From an uncultured Mucilaginibacter sp. (GTDB lineage: Bacteria; Bacteroidota; Bacteroidia; Sphingobacteriales; Sphingobacteriaceae), in NCBI RefSeq assembly GCF_913773635.1, contig NZ_CAJYGQ010000007.1:62001-126000 (forward strand): DNA of 64,000 nt. Direction: 5' to 3'. Below the pieces are notes generated by a model. It was given only the letters and a program-made list of their open reading frames with translations. It made no database searches and was not told the DNA's origin. The stretch's first letter is position 1, and each line of letters begins with the position of its first letter. The position numbers were made by a program, and so were the translations under genes. Of this stretch, positions 8,527-17,869 are shown one piece after another.

Positions 8527-11094
8527 ATGCTTCGCAAATTTACCTTACTCACATCACTGCTTGGTATAGCAGCAGCAAGTTATGCTCAGCAAAAATCAAC
8601 TGCTTATTTTGCTGACAGCACCTCGGTTAAAGTTCACCCTTCATACAACCAGGTAAGCGGTATTCATAAATGGCTATTTGGCAAAAACTACCGTGAAGAA
8701 TGGGCCACAACTGTTAAACTGCCGCTTATAAAAATATCTGAAGTTTATGGTGGCCTTAAGCCGCTTAAGCAAGGTGGCGGGTTGCAATCAAAATCATTAA
8801 GGCTTGAAGACAAAAAAGGTAAAGAGTGGGTAATAAGAAGCGTTGAGAAAACACCCGATAAACTACTTCCACCAAATTTCAGAGGTACGTTTGCTATTGA
8901 CTGGCTTGATGATGCATTAAGCAGTCAGCATCCGTATTCGGCATTGGTTGTTCCGCCGCTTGCCGATGCCGCAGGCGTGCCTCATGCTAACCCGGTAATT
9001 GGCGTAATTGCGCCCGATGCTGCTTTAGGTGAGTACAGCAAAATATTCAATGGCCTGGTAGTACTACTTGAAGAGCGCGAACCCACCGGTAAATCAGACA
9101 ATACTGATAAAATGCTGGGCGAGCTTAAAGAAGACAATGATAACCGGGTTAACGGTGAGCAGTTTTTAAAAGCGCGCATGCTCGATTTGCTTTTAGGTGA
9201 TTGGGACCGTCATGAAGACCAATGGCGTTGGGCTTATGAGAAAAAGAATAAAGACAAGAAGTATTACGCTGTTCCACGAGATCGTGACCAGGTTTTTCAT
9301 ATTAGTGAAGGGGTGTTGCCATCACTGGCTGCCCGGTCGTGGATTAGCCCCACGCTTGATAATTTTGACGGCGATATACCAAGGGTAAAGTACTCACTGA
9401 TAAAAACGCGGTTTATACAGCCGTTGCCCGATGCGCAAATTAGTTATAACGACTGGATGCGTATGGCAAATGATTTTGTAAAGGCAGAGAGCGATGAGGT
9501 GCTGGAAGCTTCATTAAAGCTGCTTCCGCCCGAAGTTTATAAAATACGGCATGATGAACTTTTTAGTAAGCTAAAGCAACGCCGTAACAATATACCTGCG
9601 GCAATGGATGAGTATTACCGGTTTGTAAACAAAACCGTAGACCTACGCACCACTGACAAAAATGAACAGGTAATAATAACTGATGCTGCTGATGGCGGCA
9701 TGCGTATACAAATAAATAAAATAAGTAAAGCAGGCGAGGTTGAGGATGAATTGCTCAACATGGTTTATAACCCGCAAATTACCCACGAAATAAGATTATA
9801 CACCGAGGGTGGAAACGATAAGATGCTTATTAATTATGCGCATTCACCCATAAGGCTTCGGATTGTTGGTGCTAAAGGGCAAAAAACCTATGATGTACAG
9901 CAGGCTGAAAGTAAAGTACGTATATACAACCGCAGAGATAGTGTAGCCATAACAGGCAACGGTAGCTTGTTGAAAAAACATTTGAGCAATGACTCATTAA
10001 ATACCCAATTTGTTCAAAATAACCCTTACAATGTTTGGATGCCGCTGGCAACAGGGGCAATTAACCCTGATGACGGCATATTACTTGGCGCAGGATTTAA
10101 GTATACCCGCAGAAATGGGTTTCGTAAATTACCGTATGCCAGTGTACAACAGCTTTTGGTTACGCATGCTTTTGCAACCGATGCATTTCGTATAAAATAT
10201 AATGGCGAGTGGATAGATGCTATTGGCAAGGCCGACATTGTATTAAACGCATTTGTACAGGCTCCAAACAATACCCTCAACTTTTTTGGCAGAGGTAATG
10301 AAACGCCTTTGTTTAAATTTCCGGGGTACAGGCGCTTTTACCGTACGCGTTATAACACCTACCAGGTTGATGCCGCGTTGCGCTGGTGGTTGGGCGCTAA
10401 TACCACCCTGAGTGCAGGGCCATCGTTTCAATACTATCGCCTGCACCGCGAAGACAATGAAGGTCGTTTTATTAACAATCCCAACTTTTTGAATTCTTAT
10501 GATAGCTTGACTGTTAATAAAGACAAAGCACATATTGGGTTGCTGGTAAACTTCAACGCCAATAAACGTAACAGTAATGTATTGCCCAGCAACGGTTATT
10601 ATGTTAACGTCACCTTGCAGGCCTATAACGGTTTAAACAGCTATACAAGGTCTTTTGCGCAAATACGCCCGGAGTTTACCTACTACTTTAGCCTTAATGC
10701 CAAAGGCACGTTTGTAATATCAGACAGGGTTGGCGGCGGCCTAAGTGTTGGTAAGCCGGCATTTTATCAGTCAATGTTTTTAGGCGGACAGGGCGGAAAC
10801 TTACTGGGCTACCTGGGTAACCGCTTTGCCGGCGATCATATGTTTTACAACAACCTCCAGACGCGCCTTAACCTGTTTAACATTGCGGGTTATGTGTTGC
10901 CAGGGCAATTAGGTGTAACAGGGTTTTATGATACCGGCAGGGTTTGGGTACGCGGGCAATCATCAAATAAATGGCATGCGGGTACAGGGGGCGGAGTTTA
11001 CTTTGCTCCTGCAGGGGTAGCAGTAATACAAGTATTGGCCGGTCACTCTACCGAGGGCTGGTACCCATATGTATCACTCAATGTAAGGCTTTAA
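8527..11094 (+). CDS. Exported kinase-like domain fused to a BamA/TamA-type outer-membrane barrel
   Basis: This 855-residue protein has a signal peptide (ending AAASYAQ). Residues about 60-360 carry GGG at 83-85 followed by SLRLEDKKGKEWVIRSVEK (Arg104 where a kinase beta-3 Lys would sit), then LLGDWDRHEDQW (D225, R228, H229) and VPRDRDQVF (D252/D254). These resemble the glycine loop, the D-x-D-R-H catalytic loop and the metal-binding Asp of FAM20/HipA/CotH-like atypical kinases; this is inference from motif order. From about residue 500 the protein is a beta-barrel with BamA/TamA-like features (GFYDTGRVW). In relatives known to me the same module follows a metallophosphoesterase domain, which is absent here. 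A periplasmic or surface kinase anchored by its own barrel is possible. A catalytically dead scaffold is the main alternative. Confidence 0.85.
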   Translation: MLRKFTLLTSLLGIAAASYAQQKSTAYFADSTSVKVHPSYNQVSGIHKWLFGKNYREEWATTVKLPLIKISEVYGGLKPLKQGGGLQSKSLRLEDKKGKEWVIRSVEKTPDKLLPPNFRGTFAIDWLDDALSSQHPYSALVVPPLADAAGVPHANPVIGVIAPDAALGEYSKIFNGLVVLLEEREPTGKSDNTDKMLGELKEDNDNRVNGEQFLKARMLDLLLGDWDRHEDQWRWAYEKKNKDKKYYAVPRDRDQVFHISEGVLPSLAARSWISPTLDNFDGDIPRVKYSLIKTRFIQPLPDAQISYNDWMRMANDFVKAESDEVLEASLKLLPPEVYKIRHDELFSKLKQRRNNIPAAMDEYYRFVNKTVDLRTTDKNEQVIITDAADGGMRIQINKISKAGEVEDELLNMVYNPQITHEIRLYTEGGNDKMLINYAHSPIRLRIVGAKGQKTYDVQQAESKVRIYNRRDSVAITGNGSLLKKHLSNDSLNTQFVQNNPYNVWMPLATGAINPDDGILLGAGFKYTRRNGFRKLPYASVQQLLVTHAFATDAFRIKYNGEWIDAIGKADIVLNAFVQAPNNTLNFFGRGNETPLFKFPGYRRFYRTRYNTYQVDAALRWWLGANTTLSAGPSFQYYRLHREDNEGRFINNPNFLNSYDSLTVNKDKAHIGLLVNFNANKRNSNVLPSNGYYVNVTLQAYNGLNSYTRSFAQIRPEFTYYFSLNAKGTFVISDRVGGGLSVGKPAFYQSMFLGGQGGNLLGYLGNRFAGDHMFYNNLQTRLNLFNIAGYVLPGQLGVTGFYDTGRVWVRGQSSNKWHAGTGGGVYFAPAGVAVIQVLAGHSTEGWYPYVSLNVRL

Positions 11095-11163
11095 GCATCC
11101 GGTTTATTTAAAAAGTTTTGTAATTATACCATCAGATTTAATGGCCTTGGCATGGTTGCTTAA

Positions 11164-11191
11164 TTGTTAAAAAGTATTTTAGTTAGTTTTG
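11164..11191 (+). promoter_or_regulatory. Candidate promoter of the GAF-domain gene
   Basis: TTG (11164-11166), a 17-bp spacer and TAGTTTTG (11184-11191) fully match the Bacteroidota -33/-7 pattern, with the ATG 21 bp further on. This is one of the cleanest promoter matches in the window. Confidence 0.55.
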
Positions 11192-11211
11192 CTTCACCTA
11201 TCAATTAAGTA

Positions 11212-13536
11212 ATGAGTGTTCAGCCCTTTAAAGATAGCCCTTTCGAAATTCATATATCATTTCACGTGCTTATTGAGCACTTGGAGAAGGTGGCCGCCGA
11301 ACAAACAGGCTATGCTGCTGAGCGCGCTGCATATTTGCTGAAGGAAATAGAGCCCTATCCCCAACTGCGTACAGGATTTACACACGAAGAAGAATTAGAA
11401 CAACACGCCCTCGTTATCAATCACCTGCTTGAAGATTTATTTCCGGCGGCACTATCTCAAAATGAGATAAAAGGTGTTACTGTACCGTTTCATAATTTTA
11501 TGCTTAACAGTACTCAGCGCTTTAAAAACATCTTGAGCGCTGCCGGTACCGATTTTGACATCTCTATACGGGATTTTGACAGCCACCAGTTCTACGTAAT
11601 GAGCTGTTGCTTAGTGCTCAATGAATTTTACAACACGCAGCTTGATTTTGCAAAACCCATGTTTTATGATATTCCGACTGCAACGGGTATCATAAGGCAT
11701 TACCGCATTTTATACAACGCCGATTTTTTAGAAATAATTCCAACTGATAAGGCAGTAAAGCTTACCGAGGCCGATATTAACGAGTTAATTAACAATTACG
11801 ATAATCTTGAGTTGTGGAAGAGATTGTTTCCGCAGGGTAGCTATTTATTAAAAGGCTTCGCTATTGTTAACCTTTTTGATTCTACAATTGAAAATGCGGT
11901 ATCGGCATTAAAGGGTACGCTTTTGACCGACTTGCACGACACTGAAATTGAGCAGGACTTTGAAAGCATATTTAGGTCAATTTACAAAATACCTGATTTA
12001 CGTATAGGCTTTACCGCATTTAATACCGAGGAAAATAAGTTTAGCAGCATTGCTCCCTTGCGTAAAATAAGGAGTTTTATGCTGGGTAATAATCATGAGG
12101 CCGTCAGTACCGATATTTTAGGTCCTAAATCATACCAGGCATTGCTTGGCAAAAGCGAGTATTTTGCCATATCAGACACCCGCCAGTTTTTTTTAGAACA
12201 TCCCGGCAGTGAAATGGCTCATGAATTTTTAAGGCAAAATATACAAAGCTTTATTCTGGCCCCGGTAATGAAGAATGAGCAGTTGCTGGGTATTATTGAG
12301 CTGGTATCATTACGCAAAGGCGAACTGAACAGTGTAAATGCACATAAGCTTGAGGTAGTAATGCCTTTTTTGGTAAATACTATTGACAGGCAAATAGCCT
12401 ACAAGCAAAACCGTATACAGGCAGTTATTCAAAATGAATATACCACGCTGCACCCAAGCGTTCAATGGAAATTTGAAAAGGAGGCCTATAAATTTATAGA
12501 ACGCCAGGATAATAAGCTCGAATATGAATTAAAGGAAATCGTGTTTGAGGATGTTTATCCTCTGTATGGCCAGGTTGATATTAAAGCATCATCAGACTCG
12601 CGAAACCGCAGTATTCAAAAAGATTTGAATAACCAACTTGAAGCATTGGTGGCCATTGTATTGCAAATACAAAACATTGACAAGCATGCGTCAGCTTACT
12701 TGCCAAGGTTACAGGAGTTTAAAAACCTCACGCACAATGCTTCCGTGCTCATACGCACAGATACGGAGCAATATATACAGCATTTTATTGACGAGAAGGT
12801 ACATCCTTTACTGCAGTCGGCCACTGTAAGCGGCCATTTCACCCCCGAAATTGGCAACTATTTTAAGCAGGTTAACAAAAATACCGGCTTATATTACACT
12901 TACAGGCGTAAGTATGATACAACAGTATCAACTATTAATAAAAAAATGGCTGCGTTGCTTGACGAACGACAAGTAGCCGCACAGGAAATATTTCCGCATT
13001 ATTATGAGCGCTTTAAAAGCGACGGTGTAGAACACAATCTCTACATCGGATCATCAATAACGCCTAACCGTACGTTTCTACCCGCCCATTTCCGTAGTCT
13101 TCGGCTTTGGCAGCTAAAGGTGTTATGTGAACTGGAGCGCGAACATCATCGTTATAAAACTACGTTGCCTTATACGCTTGAGGTAACTACGCTGGTGCTG
13201 GCTTATAGTACAACAATGTCCATACGGTTTAGGATGGATGAAAAGAGATTTGATGTTGATGGGACTTATAATGCACGTTTCGAAATTGTAAAAAAACGTA
13301 TAGATAAGGCATTCATTAAAGGAACCAATGAGCGAATAACGCAGCCCGGAACCGTAGTTATTATTTATGCAAATACCAACGAGGAAAAGGAGTACCGCGA
13401 TCATATAGCCCACTTGCAGCAAAAAGGAATGTTAGGTAGTGAGGTTGAAGTATTGGAGGTTGAAGAATTACAAAGTATATCAGGACTACGTGCTTTACGT
13501 GTAAACATTTTGCACGATAACGAAGGAGATATATAG
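11212..13536 (+). CDS. Large GAF-domain protein of unknown function
   Basis: This soluble 774-residue protein has no signal peptide and no transmembrane segment. A GAF-like sensor domain is suggested at about 225-400, ending FILAPVMKNEQLLGIIELV. The N-terminal ~220 residues and C-terminal ~370 residues match nothing I can name. The C-terminus contains a Rossmann-like stretch (TVVIIYANTNEEKEYRDHIA) and ends GLRALRVNILHDNEGDI. No kinase, cyclase or HTH motif is visible, so the output is unknown. It has its own promoter-like element, and the next gene starts 97 bp downstream. Confidence 0.85.
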   Translation: MSVQPFKDSPFEIHISFHVLIEHLEKVAAEQTGYAAERAAYLLKEIEPYPQLRTGFTHEEELEQHALVINHLLEDLFPAALSQNEIKGVTVPFHNFMLNSTQRFKNILSAAGTDFDISIRDFDSHQFYVMSCCLVLNEFYNTQLDFAKPMFYDIPTATGIIRHYRILYNADFLEIIPTDKAVKLTEADINELINNYDNLELWKRLFPQGSYLLKGFAIVNLFDSTIENAVSALKGTLLTDLHDTEIEQDFESIFRSIYKIPDLRIGFTAFNTEENKFSSIAPLRKIRSFMLGNNHEAVSTDILGPKSYQALLGKSEYFAISDTRQFFLEHPGSEMAHEFLRQNIQSFILAPVMKNEQLLGIIELVSLRKGELNSVNAHKLEVVMPFLVNTIDRQIAYKQNRIQAVIQNEYTTLHPSVQWKFEKEAYKFIERQDNKLEYELKEIVFEDVYPLYGQVDIKASSDSRNRSIQKDLNNQLEALVAIVLQIQNIDKHASAYLPRLQEFKNLTHNASVLIRTDTEQYIQHFIDEKVHPLLQSATVSGHFTPEIGNYFKQVNKNTGLYYTYRRKYDTTVSTINKKMAALLDERQVAAQEIFPHYYERFKSDGVEHNLYIGSSITPNRTFLPAHFRSLRLWQLKVLCELEREHHRYKTTLPYTLEVTTLVLAYSTTMSIRFRMDEKRFDVDGTYNARFEIVKKRIDKAFIKGTNERITQPGTVVIIYANTNEEKEYRDHIAHLQQKGMLGSEVEVLEVEELQSISGLRALRVNILHDNEGDI

Positions 13537-13632
13537 CTAGGTTTAGTTTGCGGTTGAATAAAATATATCGTTGCTGCAACCATTTTATAAAATAGCGCGT
13601 CTTGACTTTATACATCATATAATTACACCCTT

Positions 13633-14181
13633 ATGCTTAAATTCTTAAAAATCCTGTCTCTTATTGTGGCATTGTTCATGTTTGCTGCGTTTACTGTCCA
13701 GGCTCAGGATAAAGTAAAAACCATTGGTAATAAACCACGTAAAGGTACCAGCAATGCATCGTTCCCTGTGGTTAAAGGTCAACAAATTGGCATTAAAATG
13801 AACGCCGGAAAAAAGGATGTGCAGTTACTTAACCTTAATTTTGGTGTTGAAAATAACAACAGCGATACCCTTAAATTCAAGGTAAACGTATATGAATTTG
13901 ATGGTGTTACTACGCAGCAAAACTTTGTCAAAACTGATATCATAGGCGCTATTCCTTATGGCAAATCAAGAGTAGATGTAAACCTTGAGCCTTACAATGT
14001 AATGGCTAAGGGTACGCTACTTGTAGCCATTGAGTGGTTGAATACACACAAAGGATCAGAACCTTCATTTTCAATTGGGTTGTTTAATGGCGGCACTTAT
14101 CGCAATCAAAGCGGCGAATGGAAAAAAATGCCGGTAGCCGGTGTTGACTTCAACGTGAAAGTTAAGAAGCTGAAAAAATAA
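13633..14181 (+). CDS. Secreted beta-rich protein of unknown function
   Basis: This 182-residue protein has a strong signal peptide (SLIVALFMFAAFTVQAQ) and a mature part of about 155 residues rich in Val, Asn and Lys with alternating strand patterns (VQLLNLNFGVENNNSD; LLVAIEWLNTH). It resembles the immunoglobulin-like accessory domain found in some CarboxypepD_reg proteins of this phylum, but no family can be named with confidence. The last residues are Lys-rich (VKVKKLKK). It converges on the trehalase gene, 28 bp away. Confidence 0.8.
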   Translation: MLKFLKILSLIVALFMFAAFTVQAQDKVKTIGNKPRKGTSNASFPVVKGQQIGIKMNAGKKDVQLLNLNFGVENNNSDTLKFKVNVYEFDGVTTQQNFVKTDIIGAIPYGKSRVDVNLEPYNVMAKGTLLVAIEWLNTHKGSEPSFSIGLFNGGTYRNQSGEWKKMPVAGVDFNVKVKKLKK

Positions 14182-14209
14182 TAGATACTCAAATGGGTTA
14201 AAGCAAAGT

Positions 14210-15775
14210 TTACTTGTACTGGTATGAGTTCATGAGCTTTAGTAAAACACCGTTTGTCCAGCCAAACCCATCTTGTAAAGGGTATTCGCCGCCGCCTGCA
14301 GTTGCATCAGCATGCTGAATGTCGTATTTCTCAAGCAACTTACCTGTTTGTTTAAATACGTTAATGTTCAACGTTATCCACCTGTCGGCAGCATCTTTAG
14401 CAATGTTGTAGTGTTTGTAGTTGCGTAGCCCCATAACGGATACATATTGTAAAGGTGCCCATCCATTTGGCTGGTCCCATTGCTGGCCGGTAGATTTTAA
14501 AGTTGCAGCAATACCGCCAGGTTGTATAAACTTGTTTTTAATGAGTGCGGCAACCTTGCCAGCCTGCGCACTGTTGGCAATACCTGTAAATAGCGGAAAT
14601 GCAGTAGCAATAGTAACCTGTGGTGAAGTGCTTTTAAGCTTCCAGTTGTAATCTTTATAACAACCCCCTTTAGCATCCCAACAATATTTATCAATGGCTT
14701 TTTTTCGTTTAGCAGCTTTGGTAGTAAACTCGGTTGCCAACCGGGGCTTATTACTTGTTTTATAAGCTTGTGCAATCACGTTTTCTAAATTATAAAGCAG
14801 GCAGTTTAAGTCAACCGCTGCAAAGTTTGTAGTTTGTATAGTTGCAAGTGATTTTCCGTCAGCCAGCCAGCGGCTGCTAAAATCCCAGCCCGATTCGGCC
14901 GCTGCTCTTATATTCCTGTAAAATTCATCTTTAGGTTGGCTGGTTTCACGTGCGGTTAAAACATCTTCGCGGTATGATTCTTCGCGTGGTTGCGTACTTG
15001 CATCCCAATAGCGGTTAAGCAAGCTACCGTTGGGCATACGTATTACGTGCATTGCTGCCGTGCCTGCTTTTAAGTTTGCAGCGCCCTGCATCCAGTACGC
15101 ATATTCCTTAAGTAATTGTGGTAAATGTTTTTTAAAAACACTGTTGCCTTTATGCCTGGCAAGCAGCTGTACCATTAAGGAAAAAAACGGAGGCTGCGAA
15201 CGAGTAAGGTAATAGGTACGGTTGCCGTTGGGTATATGCCCGTTTTTATCAATAAGGTAAGCAAAGTTATCTACCATGCTTTCTATCAGTTTAAAGCGTT
15301 TAGCCTCCTCAAGGCCCAGCATAGTAAAGTATGAATCCCAATAATAAATCTCTCTGAAACGGCCGCCCGGTACAATATAATCATGCGGTAGTGGTATAAG
15401 CGTGGTGCCTTTAGCCGTATCGGCAACGCGTTGTAATACATTCCACAGCGTATCTATGTGTTTACGTATGCCCGCACTTACGTTACTCTTATATGGAGTG
15501 CCACTTTCAACCGGTGCTTTGAAGTTTGCTTTAACAAAGGCGTTCAAATTAAATCCCGGTTGATTTTTTTGCTGACGGTAGTCTTTAAGTATGACAGCTA
15601 CAGGACGCGTGGGCGTAGCGTCAACAAATGTTTTACCGTCACTATAAACCTGTTGCATTTGTACAGCATCAAACAGCTGGGGGTAAAGCTTGGCAGGCGT
15701 TTGATGCTGTGCAAATGCTAAGCTTGTAAACAAGCAAAATATAAGGTACAGCAGTATAAATTTCTTTTTAGTCAT
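14210..15775 (-). CDS. treA: Periplasmic alpha,alpha-trehalase (GH37)
   Basis: This 521-residue protein has a signal peptide (LLYLIFCLFTSLAFAQ), so trehalose is cleaved to two glucoses in the periplasm. Both trehalase signatures are present: PGGRFREIYYWDSYF and QWDQPNGWAPLQY. The catalytic acid D298 (ESGWDFSSRW) and base E497 (GGGGEYPLQDGFGW) correspond to the known pair of E. coli Tre37A. The length fits the family. The gene is divergent from the YceI gene and has no uptake or phosphorylase gene beside it, so it appears to stand alone. Confidence 0.96.
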   Translation of the reverse strand: MTKKKFILLYLIFCLFTSLAFAQHQTPAKLYPQLFDAVQMQQVYSDGKTFVDATPTRPVAVILKDYRQQKNQPGFNLNAFVKANFKAPVESGTPYKSNVSAGIRKHIDTLWNVLQRVADTAKGTTLIPLPHDYIVPGGRFREIYYWDSYFTMLGLEEAKRFKLIESMVDNFAYLIDKNGHIPNGNRTYYLTRSQPPFFSLMVQLLARHKGNSVFKKHLPQLLKEYAYWMQGAANLKAGTAAMHVIRMPNGSLLNRYWDASTQPREESYREDVLTARETSQPKDEFYRNIRAAAESGWDFSSRWLADGKSLATIQTTNFAAVDLNCLLYNLENVIAQAYKTSNKPRLATEFTTKAAKRKKAIDKYCWDAKGGCYKDYNWKLKSTSPQVTIATAFPLFTGIANSAQAGKVAALIKNKFIQPGGIAATLKSTGQQWDQPNGWAPLQYVSVMGLRNYKHYNIAKDAADRWITLNINVFKQTGKLLEKYDIQHADATAGGGEYPLQDGFGWTNGVLLKLMNSYQYK

Positions 15776-15831
15776 TAGGTATTAAACCATATAAACCATA
15801 AATTGTCATACAAAAGCAAATAAAATATTAG

Positions 15832-15843
15832 ATGTTTAAACAT
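15832..15843. promoter_or_regulatory. 12-bp perfect palindrome at the YceI promoter
   Basis: ATGTTTAAACAT is a perfect palindrome whose position corresponds to the -33 region of the YceI promoter (-7 element at 15858). It could be an operator for a dimeric regulator or a chance AT-rich palindrome. Confidence 0.3.
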
Positions 15844-15857
15844 TTATTTTAATCTGT

Positions 15858-15865
15858 TACATTTG
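15858..15865 (+). promoter_or_regulatory. -7 promoter element of the YceI gene
   Basis: TACATTTG matches TAnnTTTG exactly, 18 bp before the ATG at 15884. Its TTG (15863-15865) is in frame with the gene and mimics a start codon, but initiation there would fall inside the promoter. Confidence 0.5.
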
Positions 15866-15883
15866 TATTCTTTTAAAACAAAC

Positions 15884-16477
15884 ATGAAAAAATTAACAAC
15901 CTTATTTACAGCAGTTATAGCGGTAGCTTTAGTTGCTTTTAAACCAGTAGCACCGGTAACTTTCAAAGTTGACACTCAAAAAAGTAAAATTGAATGGGTA
16001 GGTAAAAAAGTTACAGGTCAGCACAGCGGTACCATCAAACTTGCCTCAGGTGAAGTTGCTACAAACGGCAAAGTACCTACCGGCGGTAAATTTGTTATTG
16101 ACATGAACAGCATGGACTGTACTGATTTAAGCGGCGAAGGAAAAGGCAAATTATTAGGTCACTTAAAATCAGAAGATTTCTTTGGTGTTGAAAAATACCC
16201 AACTGCTGATTTTACCGCTACCAAAATTGCTCCTGCAGGTGCTGGTAAAGTTAATGTAACAGGTAACTTAATGGTTAAAGGTAAAACAAGCGTTATTACA
16301 TTTCCTGCTACTTACAGCGTAGCTGGCAACACTTTAACCGTAAACGCAACCGACGTTAAGGTTGATCGTACTAAACACGATATCCGTTACGGTTCAAAAA
16401 GCTTTTTTGCAAGCATAGGTGATAAAGCTATCGATGACGAGTTTATTTTAAATATAAATTTGGTAGCAACCCGCTAA
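15884..16477 (+). CDS. YceI-family lipocalin-like secreted protein
   Basis: This 197-residue protein has a signal peptide (MKKLTTLFTAVIAVALVAF). The YceI lipocalin-like barrel begins FKVDTQKSKIEWVGKKV and includes the conserved DMNSMDCTDLSG and HLKSEDFFGVEKYPTADF. Family members bind long isoprenoid-type lipids in the barrel; here a periplasmic lipid or quinone carrier is inferred. The ATG at 15884 was preferred over an in-frame TTG at 15863 because it gives a clean signal peptide and the TTG belongs to a promoter element. The gene is divergent from trehalase and followed by a good terminator. Confidence 0.95.
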   Translation: MKKLTTLFTAVIAVALVAFKPVAPVTFKVDTQKSKIEWVGKKVTGQHSGTIKLASGEVATNGKVPTGGKFVIDMNSMDCTDLSGEGKGKLLGHLKSEDFFGVEKYPTADFTATKIAPAGAGKVNVTGNLMVKGKTSVITFPATYSVAGNTLTVNATDVKVDRTKHDIRYGSKSFFASIGDKAIDDEFILNINLVATR

Positions 16478-16503
16478 CATTTCAAGTTTCTAATCGTATA
16501 TAG

Positions 16504-16538
16504 AAAATCCTGATTAACATATCAGGATTTTTTTTGTT
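16504..16538 (+). terminator. Rho-independent terminator after the YceI gene
   Basis: An 11-bp stem (16504-16514 / 16521-16531) with a 6-nt loop is followed by a T run to about 16535. Confidence 0.85.
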
Positions 16539-16593
16539 TTAAAACTTACGGGAATGAAACATTTTGTTGTAGTTTCCGTATAAGGAATTAATT

Positions 16594-17016
16594 ATGACAA
16601 CGAGCAACTCCAAACCTATTAGCATACTCTTGGTTGATGACGACGAGATCAACAATTTCATTTCGATAAAGCTTATAAAAAAGGCACTGGTATATGCTGA
16701 TATAACCGCTTGTTTGGACGGAAGTTATGCTATAAATCAATTGCTTGAAATTCAGGAAAAAAATCCTGAAAACCTGCCTGACTATATCTTGCTCGACATT
16801 AACATGCCCATAATGAACGGATGGGAGTTTTTGGATGAGTACAAGCGTTTAGGACTCGATCCTCTTGGGAAATCTAAAATATACATTATCTCATCATCTG
16901 TTTTCAGCAATGATATTAACAAAGCTAAATCATATGATTTGGTTAAAGATTTTATATCGAAACCGTTAAACGTAGAGAAAATCAGAGAGCTGTTTGCTGT
17001 TGAAAATACAATTTAA
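16594..17016 (+). CDS. Stand-alone receiver-domain response regulator
   Basis: This 140-residue protein consists only of a CheY-like receiver: acidic pocket D15-D17, phosphorylation site D68 (YILLDINMPIMNGW), switch Ser100/101 and K123 (FISKPL). The long insertion between alpha-1 and the phosphorylation site (LEIQEKNPENLPD) is typical of the Rcp1-like receivers common in Bacteroidota. There is no output domain and no kinase nearby, so it probably acts through phosphotransfer or protein contact. Its stop codon overlaps that of the convergent MBL-fold gene. Confidence 0.93.
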   Translation: MTTSNSKPISILLVDDDEINNFISIKLIKKALVYADITACLDGSYAINQLLEIQEKNPENLPDYILLDINMPIMNGWEFLDEYKRLGLDPLGKSKIYIISSSVFSNDINKAKSYDLVKDFISKPLNVEKIRELFAVENTI

Positions 17017-17783
17017 TAAGGCTTTATGCTAAACGTATCGTCTTGTTGTGATACGTAGCCGATAGCTGTTGACTTGGCGTGATAAAATAAGCAGGCCCAG
17101 TTTTCGGCAGATGCTTTTGTTCCGTACTCCTCGCGCAGGTGCATAGCCCTTTTGCCGTCATAATCATACTTCGCAGCAAATTTCCGGAGCAACTGCTCAG
17201 GTTCCGGCAGTTCATCGCCGCCAAAAAAGCATTTTTGACCGTTGTTTTCAATCAAAAATACCTGGTGATACTGAGTATGACCGCCCGATAGTTCAAAGTG
17301 TATACCCGGCCTTACTTCTCCGTTGCCCTCAACAAATTCAATTTTTGCTTCGCGCTCAAGGGCTTCAAATATTGGCTTTCGATACGAGCTTGACTTTCCC
17401 GACATAGCCACTTCCCATTCACCCTTATTAATAACATGTGTTGCCTGCGGAAAGCTTGGCTCAAGCTTGCCGTTACGCTCAACAACCAATCCGCCGGTAT
17501 GATCATAATGCAGGTGTGATTGCAGTACCAGCGTAACCTCGCCGGGGGCAAAACCAGCTTTGCGTATGTTTTGATGTATAATAAGTTCGCCGCTGCTATC
17601 TTTCATACCCAAGCCGCTATCCAGTACAATAAGGTCGCGGTCTGTTTTTACCAAAAAAGGGTTTACGTGAATAAACAAAGAGCCGGGGCGGTCTTTTGCA
17701 TTATCTGTAGCGGGGTCAAATGGTATAAACTGTTTTGAGGAATCAACCGAGTAAGAGCCTTCACCTAATGCAAAAATTTCCAT
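17013..17783 (-). CDS. MBL-fold metallo-hydrolase
   Basis: This 256-residue cytoplasmic protein has the metallo-beta-lactamase zinc motif SHLHYDHTGG (H90, H92, D94, H95) and further likely metal ligands in SGGHTQYHQ and FGGDE. The general layout resembles lactonase and other small hydrolases of the superfamily, but the substrate cannot be assigned. It is convergent with the receiver gene, overlapping at the stop codons (17013-17016), and divergent from recJ, so the two promoters share the 86-bp gap. Confidence 0.9.
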   Translation of the reverse strand: MEIFALGEGSYSVDSSKQFIPFDPATDNAKDRPGSLFIHVNPFLVKTDRDLIVLDSGLGMKDSSGELIIHQNIRKAGFAPGEVTLVLQSHLHYDHTGGLVVERNGKLEPSFPQATHVINKGEWEVAMSGKSSSYRKPIFEALEREAKIEFVEGNGEVRPGIHFELSGGHTQYHQVFLIENNGQKCFFGGDELPEPEQLLRKFAAKYDYDGKRAMHLREEYGTKASAENWACLFYHAKSTAIGYVSQQDDTFSIKPY

Positions 17784-17813
17784 AGTTACTGTAGCGTGTT
17801 ATATTTAGAAATG

Positions 17814-17821
17814 TACCTTTG
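17814..17821 (+). promoter_or_regulatory. Candidate -7 element of recJ
   Basis: TACCTTTG matches TAnnTTTG and lies 48 bp before the ATG. No TTG is found at the expected -33 distance. Confidence 0.35.
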
Positions 17822-17869
17822 TGGGTTATAAACCCTGTAAAACAATAAAAGGTTTCGTATTACAAAAGT

